This document shows positions 1-7,750 of a stretch of 64,000 nt of DNA, piece after piece. The stretch covers positions 1 through 64,000 of the forward strand of contig DEWE01000008.1 in assembly GCA_002363125.1 (NCBI GenBank), given 5' to 3'. The position numbers and the translations under genes were made by a program. The notes under the pieces were generated by a model. That model made no database searches and had not been told where the DNA came from. It worked only from the letters and a program-made list of their open reading frames with translations. This stretch comes from Candidatus Saccharibacteria bacterium UBA3218 (lineage in GTDB: Bacteria; Patescibacteriota; Saccharimonadia; Saccharimonadales; Saccharimonadaceae). The stretch's first letter is position 1. Every line of letters starts with the position of its first letter.

Positions 1-40
1 AATAAAAGAAATACAATGTCAATGGCAGACTTGCACCCGA

Positions 41-49
41 TGGTATAAT
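41..49 (+). promoter_or_regulatory. extended -10 promoter for the ClbS-like gene
   Basis: TGG followed by TATAAT (44-49) is an extended -10 element 25 nt before the start at 75. No good -35 hexamer is seen at 16-18 nt, as is usual for extended -10 promoters. An AAGGA ribosome binding site at 63-67 follows. Confidence 0.6.
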
Positions 50-74
50 TAAAGTAATAAACAAGGACTTATTT

Positions 75-614
75 ATGCCAAGACCACGCAACAAACAGGA
101 CTTATTAAAAGCCGGCGAAGAGTACTACGCTAAGTTAATCGAAATGGCTGATTCAATGAGCGAGAAAGAAATGAACACCGAGTTCGACTTCTCCGGCGAT
201 CCATCGAAGAAAGAACGCCACTGGGGACGCGACAAGAACCTACGCGATATTTGGGTACATTTATATGAATGGCACCGAATGCTACTTGAATTTGTAGATA
301 CGAATCTGAATAAAGGCGGTAACGCACCATTCTTGCCAGAACCATACACTTGGAAGACTTATGGCGATATGAATGTTGAATACTGGAAGAAACACCAAAA
401 GACTTCACTCGAAGATGCTAGAAAAATGTTTGAGAAATCACATAAAGACGTCATGAAACTAGCCGAAAGTCTGAGCGAAGAGCAATTATTTACAAAAGGC
501 ATGTATCCTTGGGTTGGTGGTTCCGTGCTTGGCTCATATTTCGTTAGCTGTCTATCTTCTCACTATGACTGGGCAATGAAGAAACTTAAAGCTCATAAAA
601 AGAACTGTGCATAA
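75..614 (+). CDS. ClbS/DfsB (DUF1706) family four-helix bundle protein
   Basis: A 179-residue soluble protein that resembles the ClbS/DfsB family of DinB-like four-helix bundles. The family includes the colibactin resistance hydrolase ClbS, but most members have no known substrate. Typical features are the N-terminal PRP-x-NK-x-(D/E)LL start, the central W-x-HLYEWHRMLL helix and the W-(V/T)-x-GSVLGSYFVSCLSSHYDWA segment near the C-terminus. The length matches the family. It has its own extended -10 promoter and an AAGGA site 7 nt before ATG. It lies 40 nt before an unrelated gene and may be co-transcribed with it. A detoxification role is inference only. Confidence 0.8.
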   Translation: MPRPRNKQDLLKAGEEYYAKLIEMADSMSEKEMNTEFDFSGDPSKKERHWGRDKNLRDIWVHLYEWHRMLLEFVDTNLNKGGNAPFLPEPYTWKTYGDMNVEYWKKHQKTSLEDARKMFEKSHKDVMKLAESLSEEQLFTKGMYPWVGGSVLGSYFVSCLSSHYDWAMKKLKAHKKNCA

Positions 615-631
615 TATCGCCCTTAAGGCGC

Positions 632-651
632 ACCTCTAACCGAAAAGAGGT
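632..651 (+). promoter_or_regulatory. hairpin covering the ribosome binding site of the next gene
   Basis: ACCTCT (632-637) and AGAGGT (646-651) form a perfect 6-bp stem around an 8-nt loop. The right arm is the Shine-Dalgarno sequence of the gene starting at 655, so the fold would hide the ribosome binding site. Confidence 0.4.
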
Positions 652-654
652 ATC

Positions 655-1119
655 ATGGCAAAACGCCACCCATTCAAGAAAACAAAACCCGGCGAGCCAA
701 TGCCGGTTACCGCTCGACAACTTGAAAGCTTCATGCTTGAACATAATGGCAGGTTCAATTCGCGCGACTACGATAAGTTTGAACGCATGGAGTTAACAGA
801 ATCGCCTGTTCGTGACGCGATTCACGAATTAAAGACTTATTCCCTAGAAACGCTAGCACAGCGCTTCGATGTGCGCCTTTTCGGGCGCGGTAAGCGCGTT
901 TTTGCACGGTTAGATGCCGAAGACGATAATTGGTACTACTTTTCCCTCGCATATATTCCACGTGCGTTAAATAACCGCGACGTGAATGACGCGATGGTTC
1001 AAATGTTCTTCATCGGTAAGTGGCGCGTCCATAAGCTTTCACTCTGGGCCGAGCCGGAAGATATTAACCATTACGGCAACGATTCTAATAAAACATTCTA
1101 CAATTTAGTCAATAGATAG
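655..1119 (+). CDS. hypothetical protein
   Basis: A 154-residue soluble, basic protein that I do not recognise. It has no signal peptide or membrane segment. The first 20 residues are Lys/Pro rich. A middle stretch (about residues 40-85) with SPVRDAIHELKTYSLETLAQRF could be helix-turn-helix-like, and a later part is aromatic rich (DDNWYYFSLAYIPRA). The SD sequence AGAGG sits 4 nt before ATG and can pair into a hairpin. By eye its base composition is more GC rich than the methylase genes downstream. No function is proposed. Confidence 0.65.
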   Translation: MAKRHPFKKTKPGEPMPVTARQLESFMLEHNGRFNSRDYDKFERMELTESPVRDAIHELKTYSLETLAQRFDVRLFGRGKRVFARLDAEDDNWYYFSLAYIPRALNNRDVNDAMVQMFFIGKWRVHKLSLWAEPEDINHYGNDSNKTFYNLVNR

Positions 1120-1267
1120 TATCAACTTGGACACAATCGGGTTTTAAGAGTTATTGTACAAAAACTAGGGATGGAATTTTTTCTTGACACGAAATGGAAC
1201 AATGTGGCTTTGCCATGGGTAAAATGCTGCCAACATTAACGTTATTAACTACAGATTTTTTTGAATA

Positions 1268-1309
1268 ATTCAAGAAAATCTTGAATGCTCATTATGGTTA
1301 TGGTAGAAT
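1268..1309 (+). promoter_or_regulatory. promoter with palindromic operator for the restriction-modification operon
   Basis: A perfect inverted repeat, ATTCAAGA-AAA-TCTTGAAT, occupies 1268-1286. Its right arm contains TTGAAT (1281-1286), a plausible -35 box placed 17 nt before TAGAAT (1304-1309), which is preceded by TGG. A repressor bound here would block the -35 region. The next gene encodes a methyltransferase with an N-terminal HTH domain, so autorepression is a natural inference. An AAGGA site lies at 1331-1335. The rest of 1120-1267 shows nothing clear. Confidence 0.6.
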
Positions 1310-1341
1310 AAATATATATAAAACTAAGCCAAGGATTACCG

Positions 1342-2268
1342 ATGGGACTGAACTACAACCAGCTCTGGAAGCTAATGATAGACAAAAAAATCAATAAGAC
1401 ACAACTATGCAAGAAGGCCTCTATTAGCACTAATGCAATGGCTAAATTAGGGAAAAATGAGCCAGTACGAATTGAAGTTCTAGAAAGAATCTGCTCAGTT
1501 TTAAATTGCGGATTAGACGATATTACTACTATTAAGGGTGCTGTTGTCGACAACCCAGTCCCATCAACCAAAGAGCTCTTATGTGATATAAGAAATGTGG
1601 ATTACAAGATTCTAATAGAAGAATTAAAGAACAAGAATTCACTTTTAGACGCTATTATCACGGATCCTCCATATAACGTAAGCAGGGACTATCAATTAGG
1701 ATATTCCAATATGGGTAGATCTGGAATGAATTATGGCGAGTGGGATTACGATTTTGATCAAACGGAATGGATCAAAGAGTCTGTTGACTTAGTAAAACCA
1801 GGCGGGACAGTTATTATATTTAATGATTGGAAAAACCTAGGGTTAATTGCGAGAGAGTTAGAAGGAAGAGGCTTTATAGTTAAAGACATTATTAGGTGGG
1901 TAAAAAGAAATCCTATGCCTAGAAACGTTGACAGGCGCTATGTGAATGACTGCGAGTTTGCGGTTTGGGCTGTGAAAGAAGGTGCGAAATGGACTTTCAA
2001 TAAGCCTTCCACTGCTGGGTATTTGCGTCCAGAAATTGAAACTGGGGTAGTTCCAGGCGGGAAAAAACGTCTCCACCCAACACAAAAACACCTCGACGTA
2101 ATGGAAAACCTAATAAAGATACATACGAATATCGGTGATACGATTCTCGATCCATTCTTGGGCTCTGGAACTACGGCTCTAGCATGCCTAAATAATGGGC
2201 GAAATATTATTGGTTCCGAAATTGACGAAAAATATTATAATGTCACGCTCCAAAGGATCGGAAGATGA
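1342..2268 (+). CDS. HTH-fused adenine-specific DNA methyltransferase (beta class)
   Basis: A 308-residue protein with two parts. Residues 1-70 resemble an XRE/Cro-type helix-turn-helix (NKTQLCKKASISTNAMAKL). Residues 90-308 are an N6/N4-type DNA methylase with catalytic DPPY at 108-111, and the SAM-binding DPFLGSGTT near 270-278 comes after it. That motif order defines the beta class. It would methylate one strand of the site cut by the endonuclease encoded at 3157-4890. ATG is preceded by AAGGA (spacing 6). The stop overlaps the start of the next methylase (ATGA). The HTH probably represses the operon through the palindrome at 1268-1286, as C proteins do in other systems. Confidence 0.88.
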   Translation: MGLNYNQLWKLMIDKKINKTQLCKKASISTNAMAKLGKNEPVRIEVLERICSVLNCGLDDITTIKGAVVDNPVPSTKELLCDIRNVDYKILIEELKNKNSLLDAIITDPPYNVSRDYQLGYSNMGRSGMNYGEWDYDFDQTEWIKESVDLVKPGGTVIIFNDWKNLGLIARELEGRGFIVKDIIRWVKRNPMPRNVDRRYVNDCEFAVWAVKEGAKWTFNKPSTAGYLRPEIETGVVPGGKKRLHPTQKHLDVMENLIKIHTNIGDTILDPFLGSGTTALACLNNGRNIIGSEIDEKYYNVTLQRIGR

Positions 2269-3155
2269 TAAATTCCCCATTAAACTATACAGGTAATAAA
2301 TTTAAACTGCTTCAGCAGATCATTCCATATCTAGATGGGGAGTCTGAATCATTTGTAGATATTTTTGGCGGCAGTGGCTTAGTTGCGTTAAATACGCAAT
2401 ATAAAAAAGTACTTATTAATGATAACAACCCCGTAACCATTGAATTGTTAAACTATTTTAAGGACAATTCTGCGAAACATATCTTTCGTGACATAGATAC
2501 AATTATTGAGGAATATGGCTTTACTGATTCTTATAGAAATGGCCTGCGCGGTTATACGGAAGAACGTCATGAAGGATTATCGAGATATAATAAGGAGCCG
2601 TTTAATCGTCTTAAAGCGGATTACAATAATAGTCCTACTATCGAGAAGCTGTTTGCTTTAATTATTTTTGGATTTAATCATTATATTCGATATAACTCAA
2701 AAGGGCTTTTTAATGTCCCGGTTGGCAAAGTTGATTATTCTACCTCGCTAAGAAAAAAGACTGAAGAATATGCTCTTGCGCTAAAGTCGAAAGATATAAC
2801 AATAACGAATTTAGATTTTAAAGACGAGTCGTTATACACTAACGAAAAAGCTCTATATTATTTCGATCCACCCTATCTCATAACGCAGGCACCCTACAAC
2901 GCGACCTGGCATGATTCTGACGATCAAGATTTATTAAATCTTTTGGACAATTTAAATAGCCGGGGAGTGAAATTTGCTCTTTCAAATGTTATTAGCTCAA
3001 ACGGAAAAGAAAATACTAGGCTAATTGAATGGTCCAAGAGATATAATTTGATATACCTAGATAGAAAATATCTTAATTCAAATTACAGAAAAAAGAATAT
3101 AACCATAGCGCAAGAAGTATTAATTTGTAATTATAATAAGGAAAGGAAAAAGTAA
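2265..3155 (+). CDS. D12-class (Dam-like, alpha) adenine DNA methyltransferase
   Basis: A 296-residue Dam-family methylase. The N-terminal NYTGNKFKLLQQI and FVDIFGGSG segments form the SAM-binding motif I, and the catalytic DPPY lies at residues 201-204, so the motif order is alpha class. It is translationally coupled to the upstream methylase by an ATGA overlap and followed by the endonuclease gene after one nucleotide. Systems with two adenine methylases of different classes usually protect an asymmetric site, one enzyme per strand. Dam-family enzymes often recognise sites containing GATC, which fits an AlwI-like GGATC specificity, but the site cannot be proven from sequence. Confidence 0.9.
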   Translation: MINSPLNYTGNKFKLLQQIIPYLDGESESFVDIFGGSGLVALNTQYKKVLINDNNPVTIELLNYFKDNSAKHIFRDIDTIIEEYGFTDSYRNGLRGYTEERHEGLSRYNKEPFNRLKADYNNSPTIEKLFALIIFGFNHYIRYNSKGLFNVPVGKVDYSTSLRKKTEEYALALKSKDITITNLDFKDESLYTNEKALYYFDPPYLITQAPYNATWHDSDDQDLLNLLDNLNSRGVKFALSNVISSNGKENTRLIEWSKRYNLIYLDRKYLNSNYRKKNITIAQEVLICNYNKERKK

Positions 3156-3156
3156 A

Positions 3157-4890
3157 ATGACTTCTGGTAATAGAGCTGGTATTAAAATGTATTCTTTCAA
3201 TACTACGGTCAGAATGCCAGACAAAAACATTGAGTTTTTAGATCTATTTAGAAAATATGAGGGAAAATTATTTGATACAGAGGAGAGAACTCAATTTTAT
3301 ATAGATGCTATCAATAGTGGCATAGTAAGTCCAAAAAACATATCCGATGAGTCGAGAGAAAAATTACGCATTGGCATACCGCTTACTGGACAAGAGCTAA
3401 AAACTGTCCTAGAGAACAACAAGCCTAGAAATGGTTTCGGTGGAAGAGTTGGTGATTTTTTGGGAGCAATGTCATCTCAGGGCTTCATACAGAAACAGGG
3501 AAAACGGTTTAGACTGACTCAATTAGGTAATCAGCTTATAGAAAACCCAGAAAACGAACAAGATATCTATACAAAAGCTATGATAAAGCTTCAGTATGGG
3601 AGTATTGACCGAGGCACTGCAGATAATAAAGCCATTCCCTTTTTAAATCTTCTTTTTACAATAAATGAACTTAATATTAAATATAAAAATGACTCTAAAT
3701 ATGCTAATCGTGGCATCTCCGAATACGAAATAGGCGTCTTCATATTAACCATGTCGGACTGTAATTATAAGAAAACGGCTGCGGAGATAGAATCATATAG
3801 GGATAGATATAATGGAAAAGCCGACGAAGCTTTCGCATTAAATTTTGTTCACGCTAAGCGAAAGATATTAAGCATTCAATATAATACTATTTTTGGTTCA
3901 GCAAGTTATACAGATGAAGTAATGAGGAAATTCAAGAAAACAGGGCTTCTTACTGAACACAAAGGGTTCAATAGGAACAATTATTTTAACTTTAGCGTAA
4001 TTGAAATTGAAAAAATAAAACTATTGTTAGAAGAATATGATAACTATTCTTGGAAAAAATACACTGATGCAGATTTGTATTTTGCAGATATGGAAGACGT
4101 AGTATTACCTTGGGAGAGAAGTGATTCCGCATATGCTAGAACCATGGCTAAAAAAGCCGAGCTCGTAGGGATGGTGGAAGAACTTAAAAATAAAGATCGA
4201 GCTACTTATCAAAAAATAGAAGAAAAATACAACAACTTTGTATTCCAGAATAGCAATTATAGTGACGAGATACCATCGGAAATAATTATGTCGGAACTAG
4301 AAATGATTAATGGACGGATGAAGGGCAAATCGATCTTACCAGATACGGAGAACTATATTAAACTAGAATGGTTTTCGGCATTACTTCTCTCAAAAAAATT
4401 TGGGAAAGAACATGTTAAAAGTAATCTTACATACTATGATGATGGAACCCCAAAATCTTGCGCCGGTGGGAATACGCCAGACATAGAATTCGATGCAAAG
4501 GACATTGACTATAATATTGAAGTTACAACTATATCGAATGCAACGCAACAGGAAAACAATGAAACTACTTCTGTTATTAGACATATCAACGAAAAAAGCG
4601 AGATGACTAATAAGCAATGTCGCGCAATTATGGTAGCGCCTTATATCCACTATGATACGATTACGATATACAAAATTGCGACATCCGATAGAACCATAAA
4701 CACAAAAGCCATACCAATCACCATAGACGCTTTCATATCACTCGTTGGTGAATCTGGATCATTGGAAGATTTTAATATACGTGTCGATGAAATATATAGC
4801 AGAATGATCAATTCTACTCCCCATGACTATCAACGATTTATTAATGGTATTAAAGTTGACGTTGAATCATGCCTATTGTCTGAAGAATAA
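3157..4890 (+). CDS. AlwI-family type II restriction endonuclease
   Basis: A 577-residue protein that matches the AlwI-type restriction enzyme family in layout: a large N-terminal DNA-recognition part with winged-helix-like segments (LTGQELKTVLE, GRVGDFLGAM) and a C-terminal PD-(D/E)xK-like nuclease. The likely catalytic residues are in TPDIEF (D442, E444) and in NIEVTT (E455). Characterised relatives cut a few bases outside a 5-bp asymmetric site. The gene is the third in a tight operon with both methylases and shares their lower GC content. No frame disruption is visible, so the system looks intact. The exact recognition sequence is unknown. Confidence 0.82.
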   Translation: MTSGNRAGIKMYSFNTTVRMPDKNIEFLDLFRKYEGKLFDTEERTQFYIDAINSGIVSPKNISDESREKLRIGIPLTGQELKTVLENNKPRNGFGGRVGDFLGAMSSQGFIQKQGKRFRLTQLGNQLIENPENEQDIYTKAMIKLQYGSIDRGTADNKAIPFLNLLFTINELNIKYKNDSKYANRGISEYEIGVFILTMSDCNYKKTAAEIESYRDRYNGKADEAFALNFVHAKRKILSIQYNTIFGSASYTDEVMRKFKKTGLLTEHKGFNRNNYFNFSVIEIEKIKLLLEEYDNYSWKKYTDADLYFADMEDVVLPWERSDSAYARTMAKKAELVGMVEELKNKDRATYQKIEEKYNNFVFQNSNYSDEIPSEIIMSELEMINGRMKGKSILPDTENYIKLEWFSALLLSKKFGKEHVKSNLTYYDDGTPKSCAGGNTPDIEFDAKDIDYNIEVTTISNATQQENNETTSVIRHINEKSEMTNKQCRAIMVAPYIHYDTITIYKIATSDRTINTKAIPITIDAFISLVGESGSLEDFNIRVDEIYSRMINSTPHDYQRFINGIKVDVESCLLSEE

Positions 4891-4913
4891 TACTTAAACA
4901 AAAGTAGCTATAG

Positions 4914-4942
4914 TTGTTAGAACCGCTTAAAAGTGTTATAAT
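4914..4942 (+). promoter_or_regulatory. promoter for the GIY-YIG gene
   Basis: TTGTTA (4914-4919), a 17-nt spacer and TATAAT (4937-4942) form a clear sigma-70-type promoter about 29 nt before the ATG at 4972. Confidence 0.65.
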
Positions 4943-4993
4943 AATACTGAGTAATTAGGATACGCCTTAATATGGCCAACGAAAAAAAACGGA

Positions 4994-5740
4994 GTGATAT
5001 ATGTTTTAACAAACCCATCATTCCCAGAATATGTAAAAATTGGATATGCCGACAATCTAGAAAAACGATTGTCAGAATTGAACCGCAGTGAATGCCTCCC
5101 TTTTGCTTTTAGGGCATATTGTGTTTATGAGGTAAAAGAACGTCTAAAAGATAAGGATGTCCATGCGCTAATCGACAGAATCAACCCAGAGCTTCGAGCA
5201 ATTGAGACATTTGACGGGAAACCTCGTGTTCGTGAATTCTATAATATCTCAGCTGAAGACGCCTACGAAATACTTTATAGCATTGCTGCAATTAGTGGCA
5301 CAACTAATCGTCTGAAGCGTATTACGCCGGAAGGTCATGAAGTATTAGATGAGCAAGTAGCACAAGATATTCAGGAGAACGGAAAAGTAGAATATACGGA
5401 AGAGGATCACTTACTTCATAGTTCCGCTACGACTAAACGACTCTATCTTGAAATACGCGAGAAATTATTATCACTAGGCGATATTATAATTGAGCCAAAG
5501 AAGTTATACATTGCTTTTAAAAGAAAATCTAATATCTGTGATATTGAAATTCAACGTAATAAACTGAAAATAACAGTAAATATTCGCCATGGAAAAATTA
5601 ATGATCCGACCGGAATAGCGAGAGATATTTCTGGAATTGGCCACTGGGGTAACGGTGATTACGAGATACATTTAGCTGACGACTCAATGTTGCCACAAGC
5701 ACTTGAAGTTATTATGCAATCTTATCACATGCATAAATAG
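4994..5740 (+). CDS. GIY-YIG nuclease family protein (T5orf172-like) with DUF5655-like C-terminus, start frameshifted
   Basis: The open frame from a GTG at 4994 encodes 248 residues. The N-terminal 110 residues are a T5orf172/MUG113-type GIY-YIG domain (IYVLTNPS..., VKIGYADNLEKRL). Residues 130-248 resemble the DUF5655 domain found in other putative nucleases. The GTG has no usable SD because GGAG overlaps it. A better start is ATG 4972, with AGGA at 4957-4960, but it is out of frame by one base. Removing one A from the run of eight at 4982-4989 would give MANEKNGVIYVL, a normal family N-terminus. So this is a sequencing error, a slippage-controlled gene or a mutation. Confidence 0.8.
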   Translation: MIYVLTNPSFPEYVKIGYADNLEKRLSELNRSECLPFAFRAYCVYEVKERLKDKDVHALIDRINPELRAIETFDGKPRVREFYNISAEDAYEILYSIAAISGTTNRLKRITPEGHEVLDEQVAQDIQENGKVEYTEEDHLLHSSATTKRLYLEIREKLLSLGDIIIEPKKLYIAFKRKSNICDIEIQRNKLKITVNIRHGKINDPTGIARDISGIGHWGNGDYEIHLADDSMLPQALEVIMQSYHMHK

Positions 5741-6007
5741 ACTCCATAGTCATTGCGAGACACTCTGGCCTTTATAAAGTACAACCTATGTGGCTAGGTT
5801 TCAACGAAAAGTAACTGCGGATATTCTCGCAAGGTTTTTTAAATTTAACCTTACCTATGCAATAATTGCAAGTTCGAACTCGCTAATTTCGTGAATTAAG
5901 GTTAGAAAAAGGAGATCTCGTTAGCCTTCGGCTATTCGCGTCCCAAGGGGCGAGCGAAAAGGACATTTTGGTCAGAAATATGGTTTCGAACCTCGAAATT
6001 GATGCAC
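5741..6007. repeat. gene-free, palindrome-rich spacer
   Basis: No protein-coding gene is supported here. Short palindromes are dense: AAGGTT/AACCTT (5831-5852), TGCAAT-A-ATTGCA (5858-5870), AGTTCGAACT (5871-5880), TAGCC-TTC-GGCTA (5922-5934), a bulged hairpin TTCGC.../...GCGAA (5935-5958) and TTTCGA-ACC-TCGAAA (5984-5998). They could form a structured RNA or mark recombination scars at the end of the restriction island. I do not recognise an RNA family. Confidence 0.5.
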
Positions 6008-6038
6008 AAAAAAGGGTGATTTTTGAGATTAAATCACC
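6008..6038 (-). terminator. Rho-independent terminator of tRNA-Lys
   Basis: Read on the minus strand, GGTGATTT, an 8-nt loop and AAATCACC form a perfect 8-bp stem followed by a C and six T residues. A second inverted repeat, GAACCTG/CAGGTTC (6055-6077), lies between it and the tRNA 3' end. Confidence 0.7.
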
Positions 6039-6083
6039 ATTTAATTTGCGTCTAGAACCTGAGTTTTCCACAGGTTCCCCTGT

Positions 6084-6160
6084 TGGTGAGCCGGGTGGGA
6101 CTCGAACCCACGACACCAAGCTTAAGAGGCTCGTGCTCTAACCAGCTGAGCTACCGGCCC
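6084..6160 (-). tRNA. tRNA-Lys (anticodon CUU)
   Basis: The minus strand folds as a complete 77-nt tRNA: acceptor GGGCCGG/CCGGCTC with one G-U pair, D stem GCTC/GAGC, anticodon stem CGAGC/GCTTG with loop CTCTTAA, and T arm GTGGG-TTCGAGT-CCCAC. The anticodon CTT reads AAG (lysine). A73 and the CCA end are encoded. A strong promoter lies at 6174-6202 and a terminator at 6008-6038. It borders the restriction-modification region, and tRNA genes are common integration sites, but no integrase or duplicated tRNA end is seen. Confidence 0.95.
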
Positions 6161-6173
6161 GCTCACTTACATT

Positions 6174-6202
6174 ATTATACCACATATCTTAACTTTTGTG
6201 AA
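6174..6202 (-). promoter_or_regulatory. promoter of tRNA-Lys
   Basis: On the minus strand TTCACA (6197-6202), 17 nt, then TATAAT (6174-6179) preceded by TGG. Five of six -35 bases and all -10 bases match consensus, placing transcription start a few bases before the tRNA 5' end. Confidence 0.8.
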
Positions 6203-6254
6203 CCCAAGCAAGGCAAAACTCTAACAAGAACCAAAATTAAAATTAACAAAAATC

Positions 6255-6920
6255 TTATTTATATTTCCACCCGAGCGATTTATAAAATTCTATCGCATCC
6301 GGCCAACCAAAAAATTTCGACGCCAGCAAATTATAGACCTCATCCACCATCACCAGCGAAAATAGTGAAATCGCCAAAATCAAAAACGCTCGCCTAGACA
6401 TCCGTTGTGCCAACATCACAAAAAACGGCACTATCAAATATACCAACATCAACGCCGACAATCCAAACACCAACACACTCCTAAGACACACAAACCCACC
6501 AATATTTCCAAAGTTCCAAATCTCAATATTGTAATCCCAATACCGCGTCCCATTTCCAATCACATACACTAGCCACCCGGACACAAATTCCAGAACACCA
6601 GTCGTCACCAACGCCACCACAAACACCAGCCACGGATATTTTTTAATTTTCAAAAGTTGCATCAAAACCAAAATCAAAATCGCGCCCACCGCATAAATAT
6701 TAATCCACGGCAAAAAGTTCCCTCCCTGCATATAGAACTCACCCATCCCCCCATCAAAAAAATAAAAAATAAATTCATACACCCACCCAAACACCCCCGC
6801 AAATACCCAAACCAAAAAGATAATCCCAACCTGCTGATACGGTTTCAGTTTTACCCTCCCTGCCATATACTCATGAAAGACCATTTCTAAGCACTTCATC
6901 ACGTCTAATTTTTCTTCCAT
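6255..6920 (-). CDS. membrane protein of the CmpB-like putative ABC permease family (PF06541)
   Basis: About 221 residues with five to six hydrophobic segments. The signature of the CmpB-like putative ABC permease family is visible: GWVYEFIFYFF, then YMQGGNFLPWINIYAVGAI, and later GTRYWDY. Family members lack an assigned substrate. ATG 6920 gives a 16-bp overlap with the upstream zinc-ribbon gene and ATG 6899 gives none. An upstream TTG at 6950 is less likely. It is the last gene of a leftward run of small genes from 8669. The ABC-permease label is family-based and no partner ATPase is adjacent. Confidence 0.7.
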   Translation of the reverse strand: MEEKLDVMKCLEMVFHEYMAGRVKLKPYQQVGIIFLVWVFAGVFGWVYEFIFYFFDGGMGEFYMQGGNFLPWINIYAVGAILILVLMQLLKIKKYPWLVFVVALVTTGVLEFVSGWLVYVIGNGTRYWDYNIEIWNFGNIGGFVCLRSVLVFGLSALMLVYLIVPFFVMLAQRMSRRAFLILAISLFSLVMVDEVYNLLASKFFGWPDAIEFYKSLGWKYK

Positions 6921-7162
6921 CTTTTTAGTGTTGGGAATATTTTCGTACAATATTCTTTCATCTGCTCATTTGTCATTCCAGCTTGCTCACCAAATTGCGC
7001 GCACTTTTCAATATACTCTTCCATCGTACAATCGTCCAAAAATTTCCCCTCATTATAACACCACTTACAATAATCCTCATTCACACTACCATCAGCGTTC
7101 GTCCCCAACATATCATCCGATGTTAACGGCATTGCGCAGCTTTGGCAAATTCTATTTTCCAT
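6905..7162 (-). CDS. zinc-ribbon domain protein
   Basis: An 85-residue protein with two CxxC knuckles: CQSC at residues 5-8 and CKWC near residue 33. These are spaced as in the putative zinc-ribbon family PF12674, whose members also have the MPL...D...GT-x-xDGS-xNxxYC pattern seen here. The remainder is helical and ends with a basic tail (KRWKKN). The start is fixed by a strong AGGAG about 10 nt before ATG. It overlaps the CmpB-like gene downstream. The function is unknown; a metal-binding regulatory or accessory role is the usual guess. Confidence 0.78.
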   Translation of the reverse strand: MENRICQSCAMPLTSDDMLGTNADGSVNEDYCKWCYNEGKFLDDCTMEEYIEKCAQFGEQAGMTNEQMKEYCTKIFPTLKRWKKN

Positions 7163-7204
7163 TTTATATCCTCTCCTTCCATTTAAAATTATACCAAAAC
7201 TACT

Positions 7205-7744
7205 TTATTTCTTAGTCTTGGCATATTCCTCTTTTTCCATTTCTTTAATCAAATCACTCACATACTCACTTTTTAATGCTTTATATTTTTTCCTATCATA
7301 ACCGGCCTCGTGCGCAAATATTTTTTTCATCTCAAAATATTCCTGCGCTTTTTCTGGATGCAATCTCAAATAGTCACGAAGCCGGAGCATTCTCTCACAC
7401 TCTTCGCTACCCTTCACCACAATATGTACATGCAAATCACCTTCGCCAGTTTCCCTATCCGTTCCATCATCATCCGCACGAAAAGCCATAAATATTCTTT
7501 CCGGATGTGTATCATGTCCTTCGCGATAACCAACCGAAGTCAATAAATCTCGCGCTGGTACCATATCGTCCGTCGTATTTACCCCCACCAAAATATCCAC
7601 AATATTTTTCCCACCAATTCCCACCGCACTACTTCCCACATGCTCAATAATCACATCCACACCCAACGCATTTCTTAGCCTACTCTCCTCCGCCTCGAAA
7701 CGCTTTTTTAATTCTTCGTTGTATCCTTTTATCTCTACGCTCAT
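7205..7744 (-). CDS. GrpB (UPF0157) nucleotidyltransferase-like protein
   Basis: A 179-residue protein that fits the GrpB/UPF0157 family, part of the nucleotidyltransferase superfamily. Visible family landmarks are EHVGSSAVGIGGKNIVDILVGV (helical GSS motif followed by the D-x-L metal-binding strand), the HPERIFMAFR segment and LHVHIVVKGS. The C-terminus has the usual LRDYLRLHP...AQEYFEMKK helices. No specific substrate is established for the family. The downstream end of the 25-codon small ORF lies 6 nt upstream, suggesting co-transcription. Confidence 0.85.
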   Translation of the reverse strand: MSVEIKGYNEELKKRFEAEESRLRNALGVDVIIEHVGSSAVGIGGKNIVDILVGVNTTDDMVPARDLLTSVGYREGHDTHPERIFMAFRADDDGTDRETGEGDLHVHIVVKGSEECERMLRLRDYLRLHPEKAQEYFEMKKIFAHEAGYDRKKYKALKSEYVSDLIKEMEKEEYAKTKK

Positions 7745-7750
7745 TCCAAA

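Noticed and set aside
1342..4890. DpnII-type restriction system
   Set aside because: It also has two methylases, but the 577-residue endonuclease resembles the AlwI family rather than the shorter DpnII enzyme.
5741..6083. tmRNA, RNase P RNA or 6S RNA in the gene-free stretch
   Set aside because: The hairpins do not match the conserved cores of these RNAs and no tag-peptide or P4-like sequence is found.
5883..6119. 78-residue minus-strand ORF beginning MVSWVRVPPGS
   Set aside because: It is read across the T arm of tRNA-Lys; such peptides are a known artefact of tRNA genes.
6084..6160. tRNA-Lys as an integration site with duplicated 3' end
   Set aside because: No second copy of the tRNA 3' end or integrase gene was found between 1 and 6084; the left boundary may lie outside the window.
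6083..6397. 104-residue plus-strand ORF beginning MVSRVGLEPTTPS
   Set aside because: It crosses the same tRNA and the 3' end of the CmpB-like gene, with no ribosome binding site.
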